Source of the DNA: an uncultured Alphaproteobacteria bacterium
GTDB lineage: Bacteria > Pseudomonadota > Alphaproteobacteria > SP197
Direction of reading: 5' to 3'
NCBI GenBank assembly: GCA_943787175.1
Contig: CALSLK010000026.1
Location: forward strand, 1 to 60,558
Length of the DNA: 60,558 nucleotides
The notes under the pieces are model-generated. The model was not told the origin of the DNA, did not search any database, and was given only the letters and a program-made list of their open reading frames with translations. The position numbers were made by a program, and so were the translations under genes. Positions 8,691 to 16,920 of the stretch are shown here, one piece after another; the stretch's first letter is position 1, and each line of letters starts with the position of its first letter.

Positions 8691-9473
8691 TCATGGTTGC
8701 GGGTGTGGCTGGTTGATGTTCCGCGCCGATCCTGAAGTGCCGGTTGGTCGCTCCAGGGTATGAATGCCGCATTCGGTTTTGTCCTGTCCGGCCCAGCGCC
8801 CGTCACGTTCATCTTCCAGGGCCGTTACCGGGCGCGTGCAGGGCTGGCATCCGATGGAAAGGTAACCCTGCGCCAGCAAGGGATGTTTGGGCAGACCACG
8901 TCTGGCAATCAAGCCAAAGACATCCTGTTTGGTCCAGGCCGCGAGCGGATTGATCTTGACCCACCCGTCCGACGCCTCGATGGGCGCAAGCGCGCGGCGC
9001 CCGTCACCCTGATACCGTTTGCGCCCCGTGACCCATGCGCTAAAGGGCGTGACCGCCTGAACCAGTGGCACAACCTTGCGCAGGTAGCAGCACGCTCCTG
9101 CCTGGCGCGACCAGAGATCACCTGAGGTATCGACTGCCGCAACGTCCAGGATGTCGGGCGCGACGACCCGCACGTCCGTCAGGCCCAGATGGGCGACGAC
9201 ATCATCACGGTAGGCAACGGTCTCGGGGAACAGCTTGCCGGTATCAAGAAACAACACAGGCACAGCGGGGTCGATCTCTGCAGCCAGCGCCAGCAGCGCC
9301 ACAGCCTCGGCACCAAAGGAGGACGCGATGGCCAGATCGCCCGCAAACGCCTCTTCGATCATGACGCGCAACAGGTCACCGGCATCATAGTGACTATACG
9401 CCGCCGCCAGCTCTGCTGCCCTTGCCCGGGCACGGATACTGCGGCGTTGCTGCCAGCCGTTCACGGCAACCAT
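8691..9473 (-). CDS. cysH: Assimilatory adenylyl-sulfate (APS) reductase
   Basis: 260 residues from the ATG at 9473; longer in-frame starts would overlap siroheme synthase more deeply. The PAPS reductase fold is clear (SSFGAEAVALLAL, LFLDTGKLFPET). The Cys pairs C128-C129 and C209-C212 form the CC...CxxC signature that ligates a 4Fe-4S cluster in APS-type enzymes, and C235 in ECGIH is the catalytic Cys attacking the sulfate. It reduces APS to sulfite with thioredoxin or glutathione in the cytoplasm. It overlaps the end of the upstream siroheme synthase gene by 13 bp, indicating a coupled operon. No sulfite reductase gene is in the window. Confidence 0.92.
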   Translation of the reverse strand: MVAVNGWQQRRSIRARARAAELAAAYSHYDAGDLLRVMIEEAFAGDLAIASSFGAEAVALLALAAEIDPAVPVLFLDTGKLFPETVAYRDDVVAHLGLTDVRVVAPDILDVAAVDTSGDLWSRQAGACCYLRKVVPLVQAVTPFSAWVTGRKRYQGDGRRALAPIEASDGWVKINPLAAWTKQDVFGLIARRGLPKHPLLAQGYLSIGCQPCTRPVTALEDERDGRWAGQDKTECGIHTLERPTGTSGSARNINQPHPQP

Positions 9474-10021
9474 TTGCGCTGCTCCACAAACCGGCTGAGC
9501 CGCTGTTTGACGCCTGCCATATCTACCCCGTTGGCGCGCCATCCCGCCCGAACGTCGGCCACCTCGTCAATCCGGTGTTCCCATTCCGGGCCGAACAGGG
9601 TTTCAAGATGGCGGCGCAACAAGCCAGCCAGACCCGGCGCGCGTCCGTTGGTCGAGATCGCCAACGTCAGATCGCCACGCCGCAGCACGGCAGGAAGATG
9701 GACGTCGCAGTATTCCGGACGGTCCTCGACATTGACCAGAATGTGGAGGGCACGGCAGCGCTCGCCCAGCGCGATCTCTTCGACATCTTCCAGCCCGGCG
9801 GAAATCACCAGATGCGCTCTGGCCAGTTCGGTGTTGTCGGGCAGGCGATCGATCAGGTCCCCGCCGGCTGCAGCAGTAAGCGCCGGCCCCGGGTTGTCCG
9901 AAAAGACAGCCAGATGCCGGGCACCGCCGTCCCGCGCAGTCTTGACCTTGCGGGCGGCGGCGAGGCCTCGGCCCACGATCACAATGGTCAGGCGTGCTGT
10001 ATCAAGCTGGATCGGGAGCAT
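9461..10021 (-). CDS. Siroheme synthase N-terminal domain protein (precorrin-2 dehydrogenase / sirohydrochlorin ferrochelatase)
   Basis: About 186 residues, corresponding to the Met8p/CysG N-terminal half and lacking the uroporphyrinogen methyltransferase half of full CysG. It has the Rossmann start LTIVIVGRGLAAARKV, VNVEDRPEYCDVHLPAVLRRGDLTLAISTNGRAP, and the C-terminal helical region. The usual GGG of the NAD site is GRG here. The start MLPIQLD at 10021 has a GGTGGG about 8 nt upstream; the ATG at 10093 lacks one. It makes siroheme for sulfite or nitrite reductase, which fits the overlapping cysH gene. Confidence 0.88.
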   Translation of the reverse strand: MLPIQLDTARLTIVIVGRGLAAARKVKTARDGGARHLAVFSDNPGPALTAAAGGDLIDRLPDNTELARAHLVISAGLEDVEEIALGERCRALHILVNVEDRPEYCDVHLPAVLRRGDLTLAISTNGRAPGLAGLLRRHLETLFGPEWEHRIDEVADVRAGWRANGVDMAGVKQRLSRFVEQRKWLP

Positions 10022-10090
10022 GTCAGACCCACCCGGCGATACGGTGTGCCAGCGCCAGTCTGGCGGCCAGTCGTTTGGCGCGGCGAAGCC

Positions 10091-10106
10091 CATAAGAATT
10101 GTTATG
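10091..10106. promoter_or_regulatory. Near-perfect palindrome upstream of the sulfur operon (candidate operator)
   Basis: CATAAGAATTGTTATG is symmetrical (CATAA-n-AATT-n-TTATG) except for one G/G position. It lies about 70 bp upstream of the siroheme synthase start, where a promoter operator would be expected. The binding protein cannot be named from the sequence. Confidence 0.4.
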
Positions 10107-10447
10107 GTCAGATCGGTGCAATGGGTACGGCGTCATGGCTGATCTCCTACATTCAGGAGCGCCTTGAACCCAGGGCTTGCGGTCTCTGCGGCTGATCGGA
10201 AGACACAAAAAGGCCGCCCGATCGTTGAGATGGGCAGCATGCCCACCGCTTTAGCCGTATTTTTAGAGCGCCCGCAAGCTGAGGATCAAATCGGCGCTAA
10301 CGATGTGAAGGTGGTGCAACCAGCAGAATCAGACAAACGAGAAATGCTAAACACGAATAAGAAATTCTAGGGTCTTTCGATTTCTGCGCCATGCCTTGCT
10401 CGCTACCCGTCACACACGTAGGCTCGCAGCCGTCCTAATCGGAGCAG
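10107..10447. other. Intergenic stretch without a convincing gene
   Basis: This spacer separates the minus-strand sulfur operon from the plus-strand GcvT fusion. It is less GC-rich than its neighbours around 10300-10380. A 68-codon open frame at 10164-10370 has no recognisable family and no good ribosome binding site. Promoters for both flanking units probably lie here. Confidence 0.5.
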
Positions 10448-12817
10448 ATGGTGGCCATGGCCCTGACTGTTGAACATATGCTTCAACCCGCGCGACCCCG
10501 TGTCCTCATTCCGGGCATCCGGCGGCTGGATCCCGGGGTCGAGCGATATCCCGTGGCCGGTGGCGGGTCCGTCGTCACGCGTATCTTTGCCGGTGATGTC
10601 CTGCGCATCGTCAACACCGAAGGTGGCCAGTCCTGCGAGGTCGTGGCGTTCACCAGCGATGGCCGGGAACAGCCCGGGATCCTGGGCTCTGGCAATGATG
10701 GTGCTGCCGCTGGCTTGCGCGCCATGCTCGCTCAGGGCGGTGGACCTGCTGATGCCCTGCTGACCGCTCTGCGCGCAAAAGGCCTCTCCGATCAATTCGA
10801 GAAGAGCGTTCACCGATTTGATCGTGACACCCCTGCCGGGGCAAAAGCCACCTTCACGGCAGAAGAAGACGGAATCGTGGTTATCGCTGCAACGGGCAGC
10901 GATATGGATGTCGCCAGTCACGCAACGCTCAGCCCGCTCGAGTTCTTTGTTATGCGCGCTGACCCCAAGGTCGCTGCCGAGCGCAACATTCCTGATCCGC
11001 TTGCTGAGCCGCGTTACGAATACCGTGTGAAGGCAGGCACCGCCCATGCCTATGAAGTGCGCGCAGGCGAATACATCCAGATCCTCGATGTCGAAGGTCG
11101 GGAGTGCTCTGACTTCCAGGCAATTTCGCTGGCCAAGCTCGACCGCGGCATTGAACGTGATATCGACCCCACGGCGACCCGCGTGCTGATGGGCGCGGCC
11201 TATCCCGCACCCGGCCTCTATTCCAAGCTTTATGACAACGATCTCGAAGCCTCGCTCGAGATCATCCAGGACACGGTGGGCCGCCACGACAGCTTCAACT
11301 TCGCCTGCACGGCAAAGTACTACGACGATATCGGCTACCCCGGTCACGTGAACTGCACCGACAACTTCAATACCGAACTGGCACCCTGGGGCATCAAGCC
11401 ACGCGGGGGCTGGCAGGCCATGAACTTCTTTTACAACACGCTTCTCGATGACCAGTACCAGATCTATCTCGATGAGCCCTGGTCGCGTCCCGGTGACTAT
11501 GTGTTGTGCCGCGCCATGCAGGACATGGTCGCGATCAATTCAGCCTGTCCTGATGCCATTGACCCGGCCAACGGCTGGGACCCGACCGATATTCTGGTGC
11601 GGGTCTATCCGGCTGAAAACCTCTTCAAGAAAGCGATTGCGTTCCGAGCCATGCCCGATTCAGATCCTCAGCTCACCAAGGAGACCGGGTTCCATCCCCG
11701 CACCTCCGCGCTCACCCGCAACTTCAGCGAATACAACGGCTATTGGTTGCCTACCGGTTTCACCAACCATGGTGCCATCGATGAATACTGGGCCTGCCGC
11801 GAGGGCGTCATCGCCATGGACCTCACGGCCCTGCGCAAGTTCGAGATTACCGGGCCCGACGCCGGTGAACTGATGCAGCGCACGCTGACACGCAACGTCA
11901 AGAAGCTGGCCGATCACCACGTCGTCTATTCGGCCATGTGTTACGAACACGGCGGCATGATCGATGACGGCACGCTCTTCCGCATGTCTGAAACCGGCTA
12001 TCGCTGGATCGGCGGCACGGATTTCGGCGGCGAGTGGTTGCGTCAGAAGGCTAAGGAATGGGGCCTGCGCTGCCTGGTGCGTAACTCCACAGATCAGCTC
12101 CACAACATCTCCGTTCAGGGTCCCAAAAGCCGCGAACTGCTCGCCAGCACGGTCTGGACCGCTGATGCCAATCCGCGCGTTGACGAGATCGACTGGTTCC
12201 GCTTCACCGTGGGCCGCATCGGCGATCACAATGGTGTTCCCATTGTTGTCTCGCGCACCGGCTACACCGGCGAACTCGGTTATGAAATCTGGTGCCACCC
12301 CAAACACGCAGCGCAAGTCTGGGATGCGGTCTTCGAGGCTGGTGAACCCCACGGCATCACGCCGCTGGGCCTGGAAGCGCTCGACATGCTGCGTATTGAA
12401 TCAGGCCTGATTTTTGCCGGCCAGGAATTCGATGATCAGACCGACCCCTTCGAAGCAGGTATAGGGTTCGCGGTCGCGCTCAAGACCAAGGAAGACGATT
12501 TCATCGGCCGGCAAGCCCTGGAACGACGCAAGGCCAATCCGCAAAAGAAGCTGGTCGGCCTGGAACTCCAGGGTAACGAAGCTGCCGTCCATGGCGACTG
12601 CGTTCGGATGGGGCGTGCCCAGATCGGCATCATCACCTCTGGCATGAAATCACCCCTGCTGAACAAGAATGTCGCACTCTGCCGCATGGACGTTACCCAT
12701 GCCGAGATCGGTACCGAGGTCGAGGTCGGCAAGATGGACGGCCACCAGAAACGCATCCCGGCCACGGTCGTGCCGTTCCCGTTTTACGACCCCAAGAAGG
12801 AACGCCCGCGCTCGTGA
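10448..12817 (+). CDS. Aminomethyltransferase (GcvT) fused to two DUF1989-like domains
   Basis: 789 residues (start GTG at 10448; an ATG at 10457 is an alternative). Residues about 20-180 resemble a DUF1989/urea-carboxylase-associated domain with GQSCEVVAF. Residues about 195-400 form a second, better conserved copy with GRECSDFQAI and PRGGWQAMNFFYNT. Residues about 410-789 are a complete GcvT fold: LRKFEITGPDAGELMQR, RTGYTGELGYEIW, LGLEALDMLRIESG, and a terminal barrel. GcvT proteins pass a one-carbon unit from an N-methyl or aminomethyl substrate to tetrahydrofolate. The fused DUF1989 copies probably handle the substrate, possibly via metal bound by the conserved Cys. No partner dehydrogenase is adjacent, but a DMGDH-like gene lies at 25954. 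Confidence 0.82.
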   Translation: MVAMALTVEHMLQPARPRVLIPGIRRLDPGVERYPVAGGGSVVTRIFAGDVLRIVNTEGGQSCEVVAFTSDGREQPGILGSGNDGAAAGLRAMLAQGGGPADALLTALRAKGLSDQFEKSVHRFDRDTPAGAKATFTAEEDGIVVIAATGSDMDVASHATLSPLEFFVMRADPKVAAERNIPDPLAEPRYEYRVKAGTAHAYEVRAGEYIQILDVEGRECSDFQAISLAKLDRGIERDIDPTATRVLMGAAYPAPGLYSKLYDNDLEASLEIIQDTVGRHDSFNFACTAKYYDDIGYPGHVNCTDNFNTELAPWGIKPRGGWQAMNFFYNTLLDDQYQIYLDEPWSRPGDYVLCRAMQDMVAINSACPDAIDPANGWDPTDILVRVYPAENLFKKAIAFRAMPDSDPQLTKETGFHPRTSALTRNFSEYNGYWLPTGFTNHGAIDEYWACREGVIAMDLTALRKFEITGPDAGELMQRTLTRNVKKLADHHVVYSAMCYEHGGMIDDGTLFRMSETGYRWIGGTDFGGEWLRQKAKEWGLRCLVRNSTDQLHNISVQGPKSRELLASTVWTADANPRVDEIDWFRFTVGRIGDHNGVPIVVSRTGYTGELGYEIWCHPKHAAQVWDAVFEAGEPHGITPLGLEALDMLRIESGLIFAGQEFDDQTDPFEAGIGFAVALKTKEDDFIGRQALERRKANPQKKLVGLELQGNEAAVHGDCVRMGRAQIGIITSGMKSPLLNKNVALCRMDVTHAEIGTEVEVGKMDGHQKRIPATVVPFPFYDPKKERPRS

Positions 12818-12827
12818 TCCCGCTGGG

Positions 12828-13763
12828 TCAGAGAGCCGCGAGGGCTTCCTCTACCAGGCGCTGGTGACATTTGCCGATGATGTCTTGGGTAACGTCAAGG
12901 CGCCCCAGTTCCTGCCAGCCTTCCGCATAATCTGCGGTGTGGGGAACCTGACGAAGGCTAGCGCGCAAATCCCAGAACGGTAGCGTTGAGAGATCGAAGC
13001 CGGTCAATTCTCCATACGTTGTGGTGAAGACGTCCAGAGACTCGAATCCATAACTCCAAGACATGTCGACACGCGCAATCGCAAGATCCGCCATGGGATC
13101 GCCCACCGTGGCATCCTCCCAGTCCACCACAGCGGTGAGTCGACCGTCCTGCCACAGCATGTTTCCCGGCCACAGGTCGCCGTGTAGCAGGCAGGGACCG
13201 TTGGGGTTTGCCGGTGGCCAGGCGGCTTCGAGCATGTCGTGAGCCTTCAGAAACACTTCGGGAAGTGCTCCGCGCTCGGTCTCCAGGTAACCAGGTCCGT
13301 CAGCGGGACGTTCAACAAACGCAAGGTCATCGCTGCTTACATCGATGTTGTGCAGTCCAGCCAGAAACACTGCCATCTGGCGCGCAGCATCAAGGGGAGC
13401 CTCCGGCCCGTAGTCAGGCTGGCCATCGAGGTGACTGATGACCAGAAAGGGAGCGTCGATCAGGTTCAGGCTTTCATCGACATGCAGGGCCCGGGGAACG
13501 GGAAGGCCGCGGTCATGGAGCGCGTGCAGAAGCTGAAACTCGGTGCGTGCGGCATGGGGGTTGGCGGCAAGGTTGGCACCACCGCACTGGCGCAAGATCA
13601 CCGTCTCTTCCGCGCCGTTTCCACAATCAACATCGATCGCTGTCATGGCTGCCGAACTGCCGCCTGTCATGGGGTGCTGGCCGCGCACACGTGCACCTGG
13701 AAACAACGCCGCAGCCAGCGTCTCCAACACATCGGTGGCGATGTCATCAGGACTTTGTTCCAT
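12828..13763 (-). CDS. Phosphotransferase family protein (aminoglycoside phosphotransferase/choline kinase fold)
   Basis: About 311 residues from MEQSPDD at 13763 (another in-frame ATG lies five codons upstream). The kinase-like fold is shown by the catalytic loop LLHGDLWPGNMLW and the metal-binding VVDWEDATVGDP, with PRALHVDE and PFLVISHLDG in the N-lobe. Close relatives are annotated APH or FrkA-like, and some phosphorylate small alcohols or acyl-CoA precursors; true drug resistance is unlikely. It converges on the GcvT fusion with a 10-bp gap. Substrate unknown. Confidence 0.82.
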   Translation of the reverse strand: MEQSPDDIATDVLETLAAALFPGARVRGQHPMTGGSSAAMTAIDVDCGNGAEETVILRQCGGANLAANPHAARTEFQLLHALHDRGLPVPRALHVDESLNLIDAPFLVISHLDGQPDYGPEAPLDAARQMAVFLAGLHNIDVSSDDLAFVERPADGPGYLETERGALPEVFLKAHDMLEAAWPPANPNGPCLLHGDLWPGNMLWQDGRLTAVVDWEDATVGDPMADLAIARVDMSWSYGFESLDVFTTTYGELTGFDLSTLPFWDLRASLRQVPHTADYAEGWQELGRLDVTQDIIGKCHQRLVEEALAAL

Positions 13764-13869
13764 CTCCCTTCCTTGCACATCTGTGCGCAGGGAACCAGTT
13801 GGTGATCACCTGTGTTCCTATTTCCAGAAGAGGGGTCATCGGGACACCTCCTGCGTGGGAGAAGTCACT

Positions 13870-14013
13870 ATGTCGATTTCAAAATATGCCGTGCTCCTCA
13901 TTGTCGGCATCAGTCTTGCGTGCCTGAGCGCATGCAGCACGGCCAAGGGTTTTGGCCAGGACGTGCAGCACACCGGTGAATACATCGAAGAGAAGGCCGA
14001 CGACGCATCATAA
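13870..14013 (+). CDS. Entericidin A/B-type small lipoprotein
   Basis: 47 residues, ATG at 13870 preceded by GGGAGAAG. A hydrophobic signal is followed by the lipobox LSAC (Cys at residue 22). The mature part STAKGFGQDVQHTGEYIEE matches the entericidin pattern (C-N/S-T-x-KG-x-G-x-D-x-Q-x-x-G). Such peptides are outer-membrane or periplasmic lipoproteins, originally described as a bacteriolytic toxin/antidote pair in enteric bacteria; in alphaproteobacteria they usually occur alone and are stress associated. No second entericidin is nearby. Confidence 0.82.
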   Translation: MSISKYAVLLIVGISLACLSACSTAKGFGQDVQHTGEYIEEKADDAS

Positions 14014-14210
14014 GCGTTGGACGCTCAGTCGGCCGACGGGCTGGAAAGGACGTCTGGGCGGCAGAGCGCTTGTTGCAAACGGAAGAACCCCAAGACCGCC
14101 GTTCGGTTCCACGCTGTTTTTCTGCAACACGGGAAAGGCTGGAAACAATAGGAACAGCCTTGTTGCCGAGCATCCCTCCATCAAAGAATTGAACGACGTC
14201 GGCTTCTCTT

Positions 14211-14246
14211 AAAAGACAAAGGGGCCGATCCATGCGGACCGGCCCC
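14211..14246 (-). terminator. Terminator of the acyl-CoA dehydrogenase homologue
   Basis: GGGGCCG (14221-14227) pairs with CGGCCCC (14240-14246), and TCC/GGA extends the stem past one mismatch, around loop ATGC. Read on the minus strand the stem is followed by TTTGTCTTTT, typical of a rho-independent terminator. It lies about 40 bp beyond the stop codon. Confidence 0.75.
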
Positions 14247-14282
14247 CTGAACATCACGTCAGATTGCGTCTTGGTGCAGCGT

Positions 14283-15689
14283 CTACTCGGCTGCTGCAGC
14301 GTTGGCTTCCGAAAGGAGACGATCGGCCAGGGCCTTCTTCTCCTCAGGTGACATTTTCTTGACCTCATTATCGATCGAACGCTGGTTGATCGAGGTGTTC
14401 CAGTAATCGAGTGAGTCAAAGCCCAGCAGCGCATGTTTGCCGACGAACTGGCGCAGCACTTCGTTTGTCGGGCCCATGACCCAGCCTGCTTTGGCATCAC
14501 GCAGCAGACGTTCCATGCCCAGGCCCGCCTTGTAGGCGGTGCCGCCGCAGGCATGCAGCATCTTGTCGGAGACTTCGTGCACGACCTTGGCTGCCTGGAA
14601 CTTGATCTGCCAGAGCTGGTTCAGCAGGACCGAACGTGGCGCCGCCTCCAGGTCCGTGTGGATCGACCAGTCACAGTTGTTGGTCAGCTTGTCGAGCGCC
14701 TGGGCCATGCCATAGACATTCATACGGCTGGCGTTCGTACCGATGATCGCTTCACCGACATAGTCCTGAATGGTCGGGTAATCGCAGACCCGCAGACCCA
14801 CATCCACGTGTTTCTTGCGTGTCGTGTGTTTCTTGGCCAGGTCGATCATCGCCATGCCGATGCCGTTCCAGGCACAGGACGAGTTGACCAGGAAAAACGG
14901 ATCGACCGTTTCGTCGTTGGAGATTGCGCCGTCGCCCTTCGGGCCGACCAGACGGTTCGACGGGATTTTCACATCATCGACCAGCAGCGCGCCCGACTGG
15001 TTGCCGCGCATGCCCATGCCGTCCCAGCCGGCCACGTCGGCTTGGGCTTCGTCGGCCAGGATCAGCCAGACCGAAAGGTCGGAGAAATCGCCACCGAAAT
15101 CGGGGCTGGTGGTCTGCACGATGTACCAGTCGGCAAAGCCACCCGAGGTTGTCCACGACGCCTTCTTGGTCACCCGCCAGCCGTCGCCGTCCTTCTCGGC
15201 GCCCGACGAGATCGGATACCAGAAATGCGAGCCGGTCTCGGGATCGGAGTAGGAAAGCGTGCCGATCAGGCAGTCCTTGTCGATCCGGCGCATGATGTCC
15301 TGGATCGCTTCGTTGTCATGATGGCGGAACAGTGCTGCAGAACAGGCACCGTAATGCATGGTCAGGCACATCGCGGTCGATGGGCAGCCATAACGCGCCA
15401 CGGTCTCGACCACCATTGCCATGCAGACGTGGTTCTCGCCCATGCCGCCAAGTTCCTTGGGCACAAAGAGACCCAGAAGACCCATGGACGCCAGCGCCTC
15501 GAAATTTTTGCGCGGGAAGATGTAACCCTTGTCGGACTCAAGCGCGTTCACGCTCAGGGTTGTCCGGCACAGCTCGATCAGCTTTTTCTGCAGCTCGATC
15601 TGGGATTCGGTCAGGAAAAACTGCGGATCGTATTCATATCCAATGCCCCAATACTCCTCGTCGCCCCACATCTTCACATCTTCGCTCAT
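14283..15689 (-). CDS. Acyl-CoA dehydrogenase family protein lacking the usual catalytic Glu
   Basis: 468 residues with the full ACAD architecture: N-terminal helices (about 30-140), beta domain with the FAD-contacting SYSDPETGS and WTTSGGFADWYIV (about 146-240), and a C-terminal four-helix bundle with QAAKVVHEVSDKMLHACGGTAY (about 364-386). In most ACADs the base is the Glu in YEGTNE. Here the aligned motif is WVMGPTNE (403-410), so Gly406 occupies that position. The helix used by isovaleryl-CoA dehydrogenase for its alternative Glu also shows none. The protein may therefore be a flavin lyase, desulfinase, monooxygenase or other variant rather than an ordinary dehydrogenase. It is monocistronic, with its own terminator. 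Confidence 0.85.
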   Translation of the reverse strand: MSEDVKMWGDEEYWGIGYEYDPQFFLTESQIELQKKLIELCRTTLSVNALESDKGYIFPRKNFEALASMGLLGLFVPKELGGMGENHVCMAMVVETVARYGCPSTAMCLTMHYGACSAALFRHHDNEAIQDIMRRIDKDCLIGTLSYSDPETGSHFWYPISSGAEKDGDGWRVTKKASWTTSGGFADWYIVQTTSPDFGGDFSDLSVWLILADEAQADVAGWDGMGMRGNQSGALLVDDVKIPSNRLVGPKGDGAISNDETVDPFFLVNSSCAWNGIGMAMIDLAKKHTTRKKHVDVGLRVCDYPTIQDYVGEAIIGTNASRMNVYGMAQALDKLTNNCDWSIHTDLEAAPRSVLLNQLWQIKFQAAKVVHEVSDKMLHACGGTAYKAGLGMERLLRDAKAGWVMGPTNEVLRQFVGKHALLGFDSLDYWNTSINQRSIDNEVKKMSPEEKKALADRLLSEANAAAAE

Positions 15690-15920
15690 GATCCACCCCT
15701 ATGTCGTTTGGTTGTCAGGCCGTTCCGGCACGTCTTGTCGAAGCCTGTTGGACTCCGTTTTAGCCCTGACTTGCGCATGCTGCAACACGGCGCAACGGTC
15801 TGAAACTTGACCAATTCTGCGTCAATTCGAATCCCATTCAGGGGATTGCGCCACCAGATCGAGGCTCAGTAGAGGGCTGGACCCGGGCTCTGGATTTCGT
15901 CGCAATAGCGTGGAACGACT

Positions 15921-15951
15921 GCTGGCGCAGGGGCGAAACCCCTGCGCCAGC
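15921..15951. repeat. Perfect 13-bp inverted repeat downstream of the exported hydrolase gene
   Basis: GCTGGCGCAGGGG (15921-15933) is an exact inverted match to 15939-15951 around loop CGAAA. It is 19 bp past the stop of the minus-strand hydrolase gene, but neither strand shows a T-run after the stem. It may be an mRNA-stabilising hairpin, a factor-dependent termination aid or a REP-like unit. The rest of 15690-15969 shows no gene. Confidence 0.6.
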
Positions 15952-15969
15952 ACGCTTGAGACGACCCTG

Positions 15970-16797
15970 TTATGTTGCCGCGTCGATCCGTGCGACGGCT
16001 TCGTCGGTTGTCCACAACGCGTTGGCGATGTAGCGGAAGTTGATGAGGGCGGCCATGTAGCCATCGCCTTCAGGCAGTTTGGCGGCCGCTGTGGCGTCAC
16101 GCACAACGGCGACTTCGAAACCCTGTTCCAGAAGCTCGTGAAGATGGGCTTGCACACACAGGTTGGCGGACATGCCAGCCAGGATGACCTTGTCGATGCC
16201 TGCCTTGCGCAGTTGCAGGGAGAGATCGTTGGCTTCGGGACCATAGACCTTGTGTGGTGATGTAATGATGGTCCGCCCGTTCTCGATGATCTCTTTGTAT
16301 TGCGGCATGAAATCAGCGCCCGATCCCTCGAACCCCTCCATCGAGAGGGAACTTTCGCGATCGAACATGCCGATGGCATGCATCAGCTTTTCCAGCGGTC
16401 CGCTGAATTTCCAGCCATGGTCGGTTGGATAGTAATAGTACGGTGAGATCGCAATTGTCATGCCGGCGCTATCGGCTGCTCCCAGCAGGCGTCCAATGTT
16501 GTCGACGGTGTTGTGCTCGGTGACGCTCTCGCCCACGACGCCCCAGGTCACGCCGTCCGGGCTCAGGAAATCGACCTGGGGATCCGTGACGACAAGCGCT
16601 GTGTCGGACAGTTCGACCGTTACGTCGGTCTGGGGCAGGGCTGGTTCGGCTGGGTCGGCATAGACCTCCGTACCCGCCTGGGCAGGCGTCGTCGCTCCCG
16701 TTGCAGCAGCCGCGGCCGTAGCTACAAATCCGGCCGACGCCAGTTTGAGTGCGTGGCGTCGAGTGTGCGTGCCATGCGTGCAAGTAGGTTTGTCCAT
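15970..16797 (-). CDS. Tat-exported isochorismatase-family cysteine hydrolase
   Basis: 275 residues. A twin-arginine signal is visible: TRRHALKLAS (12-21), an Ala-rich hydrophobic core, and a cleavage-like AQA at about 39-41. The mature domain has the catalytic triad of the cysteine hydrolase superfamily: D72 in TDPQVDF, K183 in SPHKVYG, and nucleophile C214 in SANLCVQAH. It should hydrolyse an amide or similar group, probably in the periplasm, which is unusual because most family members are cytoplasmic. It is transcribed divergently from an AraC regulator 123 bp away. The substrate is not predictable. Confidence 0.85.
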   Translation of the reverse strand: MDKPTCTHGTHTRRHALKLASAGFVATAAAAATGATTPAQAGTEVYADPAEPALPQTDVTVELSDTALVVTDPQVDFLSPDGVTWGVVGESVTEHNTVDNIGRLLGAADSAGMTIAISPYYYYPTDHGWKFSGPLEKLMHAIGMFDRESSLSMEGFEGSGADFMPQYKEIIENGRTIITSPHKVYGPEANDLSLQLRKAGIDKVILAGMSANLCVQAHLHELLEQGFEVAVVRDATAAAKLPEGDGYMAALINFRYIANALWTTDEAVARIDAAT

Positions 16798-16920
16798 GTC
16801 GTCTCCTGCTCTGGTTCATGGGACGCGGAAGGCCCCCTCACGCAAAACTTAGGTGTCGTGATGTGCCTTGGAGTCTCGAATGGGTGCACCATCGTGCCAA
16901 TTCATTGGAGGTGGGCGCAC

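Noticed and set aside
10164..10370. 68-codon open frame upstream of the DUF1989-GcvT gene
   Set aside because: No recognisable family, no ribosome binding site and no hydrophobic or structured pattern; treated as intergenic.
12828..13763. Aminoglycoside resistance by the phosphotransferase at 12828
   Set aside because: Only the general APH/choline-kinase fold is visible; the gene has no resistance context and relatives of this kind usually act on metabolites.
14433..15803. 456-codon plus-strand open frame opposite the acyl-CoA dehydrogenase homologue
   Set aside because: Antisense shadow; composition of His, Gly and Val repeats mirrors the real gene's codons.
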